Source: Flaccisagitta enflata (Eukaryota; Chaetognatha; Sagittoidea; Aphragmophora). From it: a DNA stretch of 64,000 nucleotides. Made by a program: the position numbers and the translations under genes. The stretch covers positions 33,418,001 through 33,482,000 of the forward strand of contig OZ231127.1 in NCBI GenBank assembly GCA_965153355.1, read 5' to 3'. Shown piece after piece: positions 53,757 to 64,000 of this stretch (its first letter is position 1; every line of letters begins with the position of its first letter). Below the pieces are notes generated by a model that was given only the letters and a program-made list of their open reading frames with translations, had not been told where the DNA came from and searched no databases.

Positions 53757-55061
53757 TTAAGTCCCGGCAAATGAAAAGAGGGGAGAACATCCAAAGAGCG
53801 GTGATGACGGTGGAGGCGGCGACGGAAATGGTTGCTTCATGCGTCGGAGACACTCTTCCACAATTTTCACCACAAGACGATGATCTACAGTTCCACTCCT
53901 ACGCCGGCGACGTCTTCTCCTGCGTCTTTTCTTTCCTACCTCACTTCCCAACAAAACTCTATCACTTCCCAGCTGATCTCCGTCACTTCCCAGCTGATCT
54001 CCGTCACTCCCTGACCGGTCTCCATCACTCAAAGGCGACCCATCCTCCGATGAAATAACATCAGATTCTCCATCCATACTCCATCCTCTATTCACACCCT
54101 TACCACCATCAACCCATGCATCACCACCATCAACACACCGACCACTAGCAGTACCAACCAGCTGCTTACGTGAAAGTCCAGACGGCGGTGACGGCGGCGT
54201 TGTCGGCGTTGTCGGCGTTGTCGGCGTTGTCGGCGTTGTTGGCATTGTCGGCTTTGGCGGCAAAGGCGGCTTTGGCGGCAAAAACGGCTTTGGCGGCAAA
54301 AGCGCAGGAAGAGACGCCGGAGAAGCGACATCCAACAAATGAGTCGACGACAATGGTGGAAGCGATGGTGGCGGTGGTAGAGGTGGCGGTGGCGTCGGTG
54401 GCGGCGCTTTTTCCGTTGAAATCTCTCCTGGTCGAGACGAGAATGACATCGATGATGACGATGATGACGACTGAGAGGGTGAGATTTCGGAAGTCGCGCC
54501 GGGTTCGGCGCCGGAAGTGGCGCCCGAAGTGCCGCTTGATGCACACGAGGAGGAAGAGGAGGTAGAGGAATAAGCAGGGCGAGAAAAGCGACGATGAGAC
54601 GGTGTTGGGTGGGGAGCATCCGGGCGAAGAAGAAATGAGTCTGCTAACCCAAATTTCGCTTGAGCGGAGTGATTGAGCGAGTTTTCTTTTTCGAGCACAT
54701 GAGTACAATCCATGTTGACGCCAACCGATATGAAAATCTGATGAAGCTTGACGCGAAAAAGGTCCCAATTTTCGTTGGAAGAATCACTAACGAAATTGTG
54801 ATACTCAAACCACGCTTCAACCAACTCCACTTTCAAAGAGAGAAACTCATCATCAATCATCTTTACACGTTCACGCTCATTTTGTAAGTCAGTTGACAGT
54901 TTTGTCACGGAATTTTTGAGGGCAACAAAACTTCCAACAGTTGCGTTAATTTCATGTAAACCAGAGTCTTCATAAAATCTACGACGTTTGACTGTATTTG
55001 AAACCGCCATTCTGTTGTTTGAAGTTGACGTTGACGTTGACGTTGACGTTGACGTTGACAT
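53757..55061 (-). CDS. Uncharacterised ORF, 434 codons, coiled-coil N-terminus and Ser/Pro-rich body
   Basis: This is the longest non-repeat minus-strand frame. The first 14 codons (STST repeats) come from a GACGTT hexamer repeat, so the better start is the Met of MAVSNTVKRRRFYEDSG near 55010. Residues about 20-140 look like a folded helical domain (FVALKNSVTKLSTDLQNER, LKVELVEAWFEYHNF, RVKLHQIFISVGVNMD). A Ser-rich part, PPPP-rich tracts, a (PTT)n run, an Asp-Gly-Ser repeat (SDGDQLGSDGDQ), a poly-Arg stretch and a short helical end (VVKIVEECLRRMKQ) follow. It lies in a large intron of the adenylation-domain gene, on the opposite strand. A recent insertion or retrocopy is possible. No family is recognised. 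Confidence 0.45.
   Translation of the reverse strand: MSTSTSTSTSTSTSNNRMAVSNTVKRRRFYEDSGLHEINATVGSFVALKNSVTKLSTDLQNERERVKMIDDEFLSLKVELVEAWFEYHNFVSDSSNENWDLFRVKLHQIFISVGVNMDCTHVLEKENSLNHSAQAKFGLADSFLLRPDAPHPTPSHRRFSRPAYSSTSSSSSCASSGTSGATSGAEPGATSEISPSQSSSSSSSMSFSSRPGEISTEKAPPPTPPPPLPPPPSLPPLSSTHLLDVASPASLPALLPPKPFLPPKPPLPPKPTMPTTPTTPTTPTTPTTPPSPPSGLSRKQLVGTASGRCVDGGDAWVDGGKGVNRGWSMDGESDVISSEDGSPLSDGDRSGSDGDQLGSDGDQLGSDRVLLGSEVGKKRRRRRRRRRRSGTVDHRLVVKIVEECLRRMKQPFPSPPPPSSPLFGCSPLFSFAGT
54185..54320. repeat. Trinucleotide/nonamer-rich patch within the minus ORF
   Basis: GTCGGCGTT units (54196-54238) and GGCGGCAAAGGCGGCTTT-like units. On the minus strand they encode the Pro-Thr-Thr and Pro-Pro-Lys-Pro stretches of the 434-codon frame. 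Confidence 0.7.
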
Positions 55062-55095
55062 TTGACGTTGACGTTGACGTTGATGTTGACGTTTA
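55022..55095. repeat. (GACGTT)n hexamer repeat
   Basis: Two blocks of TTGACG hexamers, about 12 units in all. The repeat provides the Ser-Thr start of the minus frame. Confidence 0.9.
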
Positions 55096-55347
55096 ATTGA
55101 AAAGTAACCTCAAGAAAAACAAAAGTTATTTCCCGATTTTTGTCGAGAGATATCAATTAGGCAGAAGTTGAAGTTGAAGTTCCTTCAATTTCTTGTTGTT
55201 TTTTCAATTTCTTTTGTCGTTTTTCTAATTCTTTTCAATTTTCATCGAGAACGTGGGGTAAAGATGAAATGGTGAAGATATGAATGTTCGTTTCTTTTAC
55301 TTAGCCGTAAGAAAAAGTTGTTAATGAATGCAGTAGGTGGGAAAAAG

Positions 55348-55614
55348 GTTGGTGTTTTGGGTAGGCGATGTGGTTGATTGGTACCCTGTCTGGATAGGGG
55401 GTGAAGTTCTGAATGAACGAGGGGAGACTCGTCAATCAGAGGTGAGCAGAGCAAAATCTATCTAATGATTTATCTGTCTAAATGAGCGAAGCTAATTTTA
55501 GGAGAGAAATGATTTCCAAGAAAGATTTTAATCAGACTGAAGAGAAATTCTGGATCGCAGTCGAGCAATTGCAAAAAGAGAGAGGCAGAGAGAATTTGAT
55601 AATAATAATAACTA
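55348..55614 (+). repeat. 265-bp direct duplication, right copy
   Basis: Matches 49860-50124, including one diverged minisatellite unit at its left end. The two copies bracket about 5.2 kb that carries the decamer array, the CpG-rich segment and the 434-codon minus frame. Confidence 0.9.
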
Positions 55615-55639
55615 GTCAGAACTCATATTCATGACTGTG

Positions 55640-55745
55640 GTATAGGGGCCACTGGTGATGGTGTTTTGTGGGTAGGCGAGGTGGTTGATTGGTACCCTGT
55701 CTGGATCGGGGGGTGGCTAGGGGCCACGTGAGAAGGTGTTTTATG
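55640..55745 (+). repeat. 70-71-bp minisatellite, isolated diverged units
   Basis: One and a half degraded units (GGTATAGGGGCCACTGG, GGTGTTTTGTGGGTAGGCG). Confidence 0.75.
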
Positions 55746-55859
55746 TTTGTGAGGCTGGTTGCTGCTGCCATGACATGCTCACGGCTCTTCGGTTCGTGTT
55801 TGGAATACCTCAAAACCTTTCCTCGGGTTTATCGCGGGTTTGTATCGGGTTTTTAATTA

Positions 55860-56147
55860 TAGTAACAAAAAGATATTCGGTTATTTGCCAGAGAGGAAAA
55901 AAATGAGAGAAAAAAAAAGAGAGAAAAATAAATAGAACGAAAATAGAGAAAAAAAGAAAAGGAAACAAAAAAAAGCAAACAATCACATAAATCTGAGATA
56001 AAAGGTGAATAAAAAAGGGGAGAAGAATCAGTTTGAACAGCATAATAGGAAAAAAAAACAAGCAAATAAATGCAAATCAGGAGAGAGAGAAAGAGAGAGA
56101 GAGAGTGTGAGTAAGAGAGGGAGGATAAAGATTTTATGAGGACATGA

Positions 56148-56182
<35 letters not shown>

Positions 56183-56280
56183 TATGATATATATATATAT
56201 ATACACACAAACACACACACACATCATAAACTTGACACATGCACACACACATCATTATTAAAAAGGTGAGAAAAAACAAA
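55860..56280. repeat. Purine-rich DNA with (GA)n, (TA)n and (CA)n microsatellites
   Basis: GAAA/AAAG-rich DNA to about 56050, GA at 56081-56106, TA at 56151-56202 with one interruption, and CA at 56203-56222. Confidence 0.85.
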
Positions 56281-56419
56281 TACCTGGATAATAGAGATTA
56301 AAAGAAATCATATAAAAAAATGTCCTCATAAAACAAAAAGTCAGGCCTGAACATGAAACCTACTGGGTTTGGCCTCAAACCAAGCCTCGTCTTCTCACGG
56401 CCAAAAACCCGCAAGGCCT

Positions 56420-57375
56420 TAGTTGGTACCCGGTATTGGGCGTGTAGCATAGGGGCCACGGTGATGGTGTTTTTTGTAGGCGAGGTGGTTGGTTGGTACC
56501 CAGTATTGGGGGTGTAGAGGGGCCACGGTGATGGTGTTTTGGGCAGGCGAGGTGGTTGGTTGGTACCCGGTCTGGATTGGGTGTGTATAGGGTCCACAGT
56601 GATGGTGTTTTTGGCAGGTGAGGTGGTTGATTGGTACCCTGTCTGGATTTGGGGTGTATTGGGAAGCCACGGTGATTATGTTTTGGGCAGGCGAGGTGGT
56701 TTGATTGGTACCCTGTCTGGACTGGGCAGCAGTAGGCCACGGTGATGGTGTTTTTGGTAAGCGAGGTGGTTGGTTGGTACCCAGTCTGGATTTGGGGTGC
56801 ATTGGGGCCACAGTGATTGTGTTTTGGGTAGGCAAGGTGGTTGATTGGTACCCGGTCTGGATCAGGGGTGTATAGGGGCCATGGTGATGGTGTTTTGGGT
56901 AGGCAGGGTGGTTGGTTGGTACCCGGTCTGGATCGGGGGTGTATAGGGGCCACGGTGATGGTGTTTTGGGTAGGCGAGGTGGTTGATTGGTACCCTGTCT
57001 GGATTTGGGGTGTATTGGGGCCACGGTGATGGTGTTTTGGGTAGGCGAGGTGTTTGATTGGTACCCTGTCTGGATCGGGGTGTATAGGGGCTACGGTGAT
57101 GGTGTTTTTTGTAAGCGAGGTGGTTGGTTGGTACCCGGTATTGGGCGTGTAGCAGGGCCAAGGTGATTGTGTTTTGGGTAGGCAAGGTGGTTGATTGGTA
57201 CCCGGTCTGGATCAGGGGTGTATAGGGGCCATGGTGATGGTGTTTTGGGCAGGCAAGGTGGTTGGTCGGTACCCGGTCTGGATCGGGGGTGTATAGGGGC
57301 CACGGTGATGGTGTTTTGGGTAGGCGAGGTGGTTGATTGGTACCCTGTCTGGATTGGGGGTGTATAGGGACCACG
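56420..57375 (+). repeat. 70-71-bp minisatellite, second array (about 13 units)
   Basis: Same unit and orientation as 46905-49917. It resumes after the 5-kb inserted segment and stops about 140 bp before the next coding exon. Confidence 0.95.
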
Positions 57376-57512
57376 GTGGGACACATCTGCCTCTCACTTC
57401 TTTTAAGCTCATACTTTTTTACGACTGTTTATTTGCAAGAGATTGAGATGATTTGATGCACTGATTAAGAAAAACTGTCTTACTTGTTTAAATTGTGCAA
57501 CTCCTTATGTAG

Positions 57513-57618
57513 GCGTGCATTGTTTTGGCTTTGGGAGAAGAAGGCGAAGACAAGCATCTTGTGGCATATTTAGTCCCCAACGAAGGAGCCACCAAAAAGC
57601 TCATCAGACAGCTGGGGA
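57513..57618 (+). CDS. Adenylation domain, third exon (C-terminal subdomain)
   Basis: The acceptor CCTTATGTAG in phase 0 joins 46898. The exon encodes ACIVLALGEEGEDKHLVAY then LVPNEGATKKLIRQ, the usual beta strands and helix before motif A9-A10 in ANL enzymes. The frame stays open to TAA at 57732, but after LIRQ the sequence no longer resembles the family (no LPxYMIPS or GKxDRxAL). The exon therefore probably ends at a donor such as A|GTATTG (57619) or G|GTAGTA (57628), and the gene continues beyond the window. Motif A10, with its catalytic Lys, is not seen. Confidence 0.75.
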
Positions 57619-57734
57619 GTATTGGGGGTAGTAACCCTAATTACCGATACTTTCTACCTCTTCTTCTGGCCGTGCATATACATATTGAACAAGCTTTCCC
57701 AACGAAAATCAATGAATTAACAGAAAGTCAATAA

Positions 57735-58480
57735 CCAAAGGTTCAGTTTGATACCAAATTTGCAACATTTGACCGCATTTGACATTATTTGCGATGCTCA
57801 GGTAAAAAATGGTGATGAAATATCAAAAACATGCCTATCTTCGAATTTGATCAAATTTGTATCAGAGGTAGTCCTTATCAAGTAGTGTTTACAGATAAAG
57901 TCATCTGAACTCGGACTCACCACCTTATCAGCTAAATTGGGCTTTAAAAAAAACGGGGTCAATAGTCTTAGTTACTGCCCCAGTCACTAGTTTTAATACC
58001 GTTTGATGGACTTAGAGTAATTAAGAGGTATTGATTCTAATTACTTTTTTTCCTTGTTTCATGAAAAACTTGCGCCAACATCGTAGATAAGAGACCAACA
58101 TAATTGAAACAAATGAAGCTGGATACTGGTGACATAATGATATACCCATGGGCAGGGGCAGTGCTTAGAACGAATGATCAATGTTGGGTAAGGGTAATGA
58201 TATGAACTGAACAACCAAAAAAATTATCCAATTGAATGGCCGAGTGAATGCACAATGCAGGCGTCGGGAAATTAGCAATATTTGGTGCAAACCCTTCAAC
58301 CACGAGCTTAGATGATGACTAAATGTAGGTATCTCTAGTTGTAACGGTGTAACAATTATCAAAAAACCTAATCTTTCAATGCCCTAATGATGGAAAAATA
58401 AATGTGTTTAGGTGTAACAAGGCCAATTCCTTACAAGTCGCGTGCGGTCATTAATTCATAATCAACAATGTTGACACTTT
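57735..58480. other. Unassigned interval
   Basis: AT-rich DNA, presumably intron of the adenylation-domain gene. No exon recognised. Confidence 0.45.
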
Positions 58481-58483
58481 TTT

Positions 58484-58800
58484 GGGCAACAGCCCCTAAA
58501 GCGGCCGATGTCGTGAGACGTGACCCCCAGATGTCCGTCTGTCATCCGCAATGTCCGCCTGTCTGTACATCCATTCATCCGCATATCCCCCCCCCCGAGG
58601 CCCCTCAGGCCCAGAATCAACCTTATCAGACCCAATATCAGCTCTCTCAGGTCTAAAATCAGTCCTCTCAGGCCCATAACTCAGCCCTCTCAGGCCCATA
58701 ACTCAGCCCTCTCATCCAGGCCCAAAATCAGCCCTCTCAGTCTGGAAAATAGCTCTTCTCAATCCCAAATCTGACAGTTTTGGACCTGACCAGCTTTCAA
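58484..58800. mobile_element. GGGCAAC-type foldback element relative, one clear end
   Basis: The left end GGGCAACAGCCCCTAAAGCGG resembles the GGGCAGC arms. The core repeats CTCAGGCCCA(T/G)AA units of about 21 bp, and the minus strand encodes RPERADIG-like heptads. No right arm is found. Confidence 0.6.
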
Positions 58801-59253
58801 CATAAATCTTCTCCTGTCCCCACCATACTGTCCTAACTCATATTTATCAGAGACGTGCACAAAGAGTTAGCTGCCATGTAGTTCAAGTTTGAAACTATCA
58901 TGTCATCCGTTACAGCAATGATTCCACCATACTGTTTCAGGACAGGGGGGTCCGACACAGCAGATCTTTGTCATATGTTCTTTTTGCTGACTCTCCTTCA
59001 GTTAGCTCGTTGTGCTGATTGGAAATTTTTTATGGAACCTGAAATTCAAAGGTTTTTGTGGTATAATAGAAAGTTTTTTGGGGACACTCCTTTAAATAAA
59101 GTAATCATTTTTGATCAAAAAATGAGGTATCCACAGGCGAAATCGCGAAAATCGTGAAAATCGCGAAAATTGTGGCGATTACTGAGGCCATATTGGTAGT
59201 GAGCTATCAGGACACTACAAAACATTCATTTTTGGCTTAGATGATGTATTTCT

Positions 59254-59385
59254 CAGTTGCGACACGCAACCTATATTGCGCTATCTGCCCGTCCGTCTGT
59301 CCGTCGGTTGGTTGGTTGGTTTGTCGTCGGCTGGCCGTCATGCCCGAGCCAGTGCGATTACGCACTCGCCCCGCCCACCCGTCCG
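59254..59385 (+). mobile_element. Dispersed CCGGCC-family insertion with a 36-bp target duplication
   Basis: The 132-bp insert begins CAGTTGCGACACGCAACC, contains GTCCGTCTGTCCGTCGG, and ends CGCCCACCCGTCCG. It is flanked by copies of CAAAACATTCATTTTTGG plus TTAGATGATGTATTT at 59218-59253 and 59386-59421, with two mismatches. The inverted copy of this site in the right arm (around 61980) has a single, uninterrupted version, which defines the insertion. Confidence 0.8.
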
Positions 59386-61128
59386 CAAAACATTCATTTT
59401 TGGTTTAGATGATGTATTTTTGCCTTACACTTACCATTTATGGTAATAATAAGGCTTTTTATGCAAGATTTTTCTCATTTTCAGAGCTTCATACATAATG
59501 CCGTTGAGCCAATAATAAGCAAAAATCAAAGAAATTGCAGAAATCTAAAGAAATGGATAAAATCGTTCAGCCTGTTGTGTGATAGAAAAAATTGTTCCTG
59601 ATTATTCTAAAGATGTTTGTTTGAATCAGTATTCTTGTTATTCTAAGATTCCTTTCCATTATATGTTAAAAAATAACATTTATTATCTATAGAATATTTG
59701 CAAAAAAAGGCAAAAAAGGTCAAAAAAAAAAATTGCAAAAATCAGTGCTCAAGCTTCTTCTTCCAGGATATGGCATTGGAGTATTATCTAGGTTGTTTCT
59801 GTTTTTTTTCAGAGTTTATTTGTTTTTTTTTCTTCAAATCAATGTTAACACCTTTTACACAATATATTCAATGGTCAAACTAGAAACCAGTTTGACAAAA
59901 TCTTTAACCACTAAGGCAATTCCATCAAAAGCTGACAAAAATGTAAAATCACCTGTAAAGCACCTAAAGTACCCTTAAATGCACTATTAGGTGATGAGGT
60001 AAAAATGTAAACCACTAAGGCAAAAATAAATAGTAATAAACATTGAACAATATAAATTGAAAATTAAAGAAATTGTAAAGATTAATAACTGAGCGCGTTC
60101 TGTGCTAGATCACCAAGACCTCAGTAACAAGTCATGCAAAGAAAATAAAATGCAACCAAGTTGTAAAATGAGCAGGATTTCAGCAAAATCACTCAAGACC
60201 TCATTTATTACCTCATTAATCCTCATTCATCATTCTGAGATGAAACCTTCCCTATTTCTTCTTAACCAACCACAGCAGCATAAGCCTCAGAGAGACAGAT
60301 GATGTCTCTTTCCCACTGCACTGGTGTGGCATAATGAGGTATTTCTTTGATGCAAGCAGTTCAGCTTCCTTGAAGTCCAAAGTGAAAGGTGGCTCTGTCA
60401 ACTTGGCTGATTACCAGTCAACCTTAATAGCTTGAACTTGGTCCACAACTGACTACTGCAGTCAAAGACATTTTCAAACAGTGGTTGATCTTGTTAACAG
60501 AGAGAGGCAGTTAACTTTTAATGCTGAATTAGGGCAATCCTCCAAATGCACTCTGATGCAGTCAGTGGAGATAGATACTGAATCAAACTCTGAGCTAGAT
60601 ACCAATTTTTGGTACTGTTTCAGGAAATCATTTATGGCATCAGGGTGATCATAATCATGCTGGTCTGGGCAAATTGGAACTCCATTTCTTGACTATCTTT
60701 GGTGAGCATTAAAAGGTCAAGAGCTATAAGTCATAGATCGAACGTTTTGATTTTTTTATTACCTTATTTTAGTGTTACAATTTTAAACTGTAATTCTATA
60801 ACTGTAATTCTATAATTAAATTTCAAATGTTCTGATCCTAGTGACTCATATGTTTTTTTGTATAACTAATGGATTTTTAAAAACTTTTACTCAATAAATT
60901 AGGTTTTGGTGAGCTGAAACAGCTCCCGCTCATTCATTTTGTTGTTTTTGTTTACATTGTTTTTTTTTAAAATGTAAAACACTTTTCAATGTTTGCTTCT
61001 TCATTTCACATCTCTCAAGTCTTAAGCTGGCAATAGGTTGCCCAAGGGCCATATGTGGACAGTGATACCTACTGCCCTTCTTTGAATGGCTGAGAAACGG
61101 AATGAGAGGAAGCAAGGAAGCGGGACTG

Positions 61129-61481
61129 AAAGGGATGAAGTCCTGCAGAACACAGGGTGACATTGTTTGTTCGTTGTTTGTCTGTCCATCCATCGACGGT
61201 ACGTCCCCCCAGGCCCTCAGGCCTGAAATCTGCCCTCTCAGGCCTGAAATCTGCTCTCTCAGGCCTGAAATCTGCCCTCACAGGCCTGAAATCTGCCCTC
61301 TTAGGCCCTGAATTGGAGAGGGTAGATTAAGGCCTGAGAGGGCAGATTTCAGGCCTGAGGGCAGATTTCAGGCCTAAGAGGGCCAGGGGGGGACAGACAG
61401 ATGGAAGGACAAACAAACAAATGAATAAACAAAAGTCCCCCCGTGTTCTACAGGACTTCATCCCATTTAGGGCGGCTGCCC
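61129..61481. mobile_element. GGGCAGC foldback element nested in the inverted-repeat element
   Basis: The right end GGGCGGCTGCCC and arm (TTCTACAGGACTTCATCCC) are inverted relative to GGGATGAAGTCCTGCAGAAC at 61132. The core has CTCAGGCCTGAAATCTGCC units of 21 bp in both orientations around 61320. The minus strand encodes FRPERAD heptads. Confidence 0.75.
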
Positions 61482-62279
61482 AAAAAACAGTTGTTTCATC
61501 GAACTGGTTTCTAGTTTGACCATGAAGCCCTACCTATATTTGTGTAGGTGCAAATATGATTTGAAAAACAAAACAAAACAAATAAACTGAAAAAAAAACT
61601 AAAACTGAAAAATAAACTGAAAAAACTAAGGTAAAAGACCCATGCCAGGTCCTGACGGAAGAAGCTTGAGCACTGATTTTTGCAATTTTTATTGATTTTG
61701 CTTATTTTCATCTTTTTTTGCAATTATTCTATGGATAAAAAATGTTATTTTTTTTTAACATGGTAAGGAAAGAATCTTTTAGAACAACAAGAATATATCT
61801 TTTCAGTATCATTGATCAGAACAATTTTTTTCATCACACAAACAGATTTCCTTTTATAATTTTGATTTGCTTATACTTAATAATCTACATTATGTGTATA
61901 AAGCTCTGAAAATGAGAAAAATCTTGCAATAAAAGCCTAATTATCACCATAAATGGTAAGGGTAAGGCAAAAACACATCATCTAAACCAAAAGTGAACGT
62001 TTTGTAGTGTCCTGATAGCTACTACCAATATCCTCTATCTTGGCAATTTTTGCGATTTTTGCGATTTTCGCCTATTGGATACCTCATTTTTGATCAAAAA
62101 TGGATTATTTTTTCCTCAAAAGGAAGATACCCAAATTTTTTTCTAACCTTTTCTACACACAATCAACCCCCAGATTCCAGAGTTCCATAAGGAATTTCCA
62201 AAATCAACCCTGTATGACCCCCTCTATAATTGACTTACCCAATTTTTCATTTTGCTTTTCTTGAAATATCTCTGATATT

Positions 62280-62830
62280 GCTAGCCAGTTGCTGTTTATG
62301 CTTAATTTCTCCAGCTTTGGAATATTTACGCAAATTTAAGGGTCATTTGCGACCTTTGATCCCATTTTTTATCTACTTCTTATAATCTACTGAAAAACAA
62401 AGAAGAATTTATATTTGGTTCTTTTTTAAAGGAATCCAAATCTGCAGTCAGAATTGTATTTTTCAAATTTTGAAACTTTTTTCCAAAAATGGTTCGAAGG
62501 GTCGATTTTGGGGTCATTTATGACTTTTGACCCCCATTTTGCCCCCTTAACAATAAAAAAATGTAAAAAAAAAGTAGATTCTTCAGCTACTTTTTTAAGG
62601 AGAATTCAAATCTGCTTTCGAAATAGCGAAATTCCTATTTTGAAATTTTTACCAAAAAAATGGTTCGAAGGTTCAATTTGGGGGTCTTTTATGACCTTTG
62701 ACCCCCTTTTTGACCTACTTAAAATAAAAAAATGAAAAAAAGAAAAGTAGATTCTTCAGCTACTTTTTTGAGGAGAATCCAAATCTGCTTTCAGAATAGA
62801 AAAATTCCCATTTTGAAATTTTGACCCCCT
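62280..62830. repeat. About 175-bp tandem repeat, three to four diverged units
   Basis: Each unit has GTAGATTCTTCAGCTACTTT, AATCCAAATCTGCTTTC, CATTTTGAAATTTT, TGGTTCGAAGG and TTTATGACCTTTGACCCC. Units are offset by about 185 bp (62570 and 62748). Confidence 0.8.
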
Positions 62831-63009
62831 ATAGGGGGTCCCCTTGTGACCCCTTGACCTTTGACCTCCGTGGTGGAATCATCCCCGACCTTATTTTGAC
62901 CTTCCAAAAGTGTAAGATGGAAGGTAAGGACCTTATCTCTAATGTATTTCTTGTGCATGAGTCAACTCCAAAAAGAACCGCCTGAAGTTAGGATCCTACA
63001 GGCAGCTTC

Positions 63010-63155
63010 ACCAACTCTCTTGTCCTGAAGGCGATTGCTCCTTTAATCCATTGGTCCGTCCATCCGTCAGCATGAGTCGAAAAGTGGAAAAACGCGCATA
63101 TCCACCCCTGCCCACCCGTCCGCAACTGGTGGCTGTGTATCAGGCCTTGCTCCTA
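63010..63155 (+). repeat. Dispersed CCGGCC-type repeat, diverged copy
   Basis: GGCGATTGCTCCTTTAATCC, GGTCCGTCCATCCGTC, CCCCTGCCCACCCGTCCGC, ending GGCTGTGTATCAGGCCTTG. Confidence 0.65.
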
Positions 63156-63159
63156 TTTA

Positions 63160-63788
<629 letters not shown>

Positions 63789-63940
63789 TCAGTTAGAACA
63801 ATTGTTCGTTCTTTTGTTCGATTATTCACTCATCCATTCATGCATTCTCACACGTAAACTAGAGTTGTTCACGTTGTCATCCAGTCAGGGACAAACATTT
63901 CGTGTCAAATGCCTTTTGGACAATGACTGAAACATTGAAG

Positions 63941-63942
<2 letters not shown>

Positions 63943-63990
<48 letters not shown>
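63943..63990. repeat. (GA)n microsatellite at the window end
   Basis: About 47 bp of GA, ending shortly before the window edge. Confidence 0.95.
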
Positions 63991-63992
<2 letters not shown>

Positions 63993-64000
63993 GAGATGAG

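Larger units (their letters stand above)
58918..62884. mobile_element. Inverted-repeat element of about 4 kb with nested insertions
   Basis: The left arm (59103-59895) and right arm (61499-62110) are inverted copies. Matching blocks include TTTTTGATCAAAAAATGAGG, CTATCAGGACACTACAAAAC, TTAGATGATGT, ATTTATGGT, CTGAAAATGAGAAAAATC, GCTTGAGCACTGATTTTTGC and ACTGGTTTCTAGTTTGA. A short outer match (ATGATTCCACCA at 58919 and its complement near 62870) may mark the ends. The centre (59900-61110) shows no transposase. A CCGGCC-type repeat is inserted in the left arm and a foldback element in the centre. Confidence 0.7.

Noticed and set aside
49860-55614. 265-bp direct repeats as LTRs of a retrotransposon
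   Set aside because: The repeats include a minisatellite unit, do not show TG...CA ends, and the interior has no gag-pol, primer-binding site or polypurine tract that I can see.
57620-57732. Open frame to TAA at 57732 as the real end of the adenylation protein
   Set aside because: After LIRQ the sequence stops resembling the family and motifs A9-A10 are missing. A donor near 57619-57629 is more likely.

Overview
This window reads as animal (metazoan, probably invertebrate) nuclear DNA. The genes have spliceosomal introns with GT/AG borders. One encodes a type I membrane protein with a V-type immunoglobulin domain. Much of the rest is microsatellite, minisatellite and short mobile elements. 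I see no operons, Shine-Dalgarno sites, phage genes or CRISPR arrays, and I cannot name the species.

Layout. 1-8.5 kb is repeat-rich intergenic DNA with one 509-bp foldback element. 8.5-22.5 kb holds a plus-strand gene of 12 core exons (signal peptide, IgV domain, glycosylated ectodomain, one membrane helix, long cytoplasmic tail with two NPF motifs). Its exon phases fit into a 655-residue protein. A further 3,213-bp exon (16749-19961) keeps the frame if included and would raise the protein to 1,726 residues. Its introns hold three TA-flanked inverted-repeat DNA transposons. 22.5-42 kb is intergenic or intronic, with a tRNA-derived SINE, foldback elements, long simple repeats, and one isolated candidate exon at 27349-27435.

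42.1-57.6 kb holds three exons of a second plus-strand gene, part of an adenylation (AMP-binding) domain of the NRPS/aminoadipate-reductase type. The motifs GYLKRPEL, FRAGDVG and GRCDSMVKLRGYSVEL join across phase-matched splice sites. Its first intron is filled with (TTG)n/(GTCGTT)n DNA carrying about eight decayed copies of the end of the preceding exon. Its second intron carries two large arrays of a 70-71-bp minisatellite, separated by about 5 kb that includes an uncharacterised minus-strand ORF of 434 codons. 58-64 kb holds a nested inverted-repeat element of about 4 kb, further dispersed repeats and microsatellites.

Main observations for follow-up: (1) in two unrelated genes, the 3' end of an exon together with its splice donor has been tandemly copied into the following intron; (2) the Ig gene has a giant phase-symmetric cassette exon whose stop codon exists only if its donor is not used; (3) a high-copy dispersed repeat ending in CCGGCCTTG has at least ten copies here, one with a 36-bp target duplication; (4) several foldback elements carry 21-bp repeats that encode a GSERPDL-like heptapeptide.
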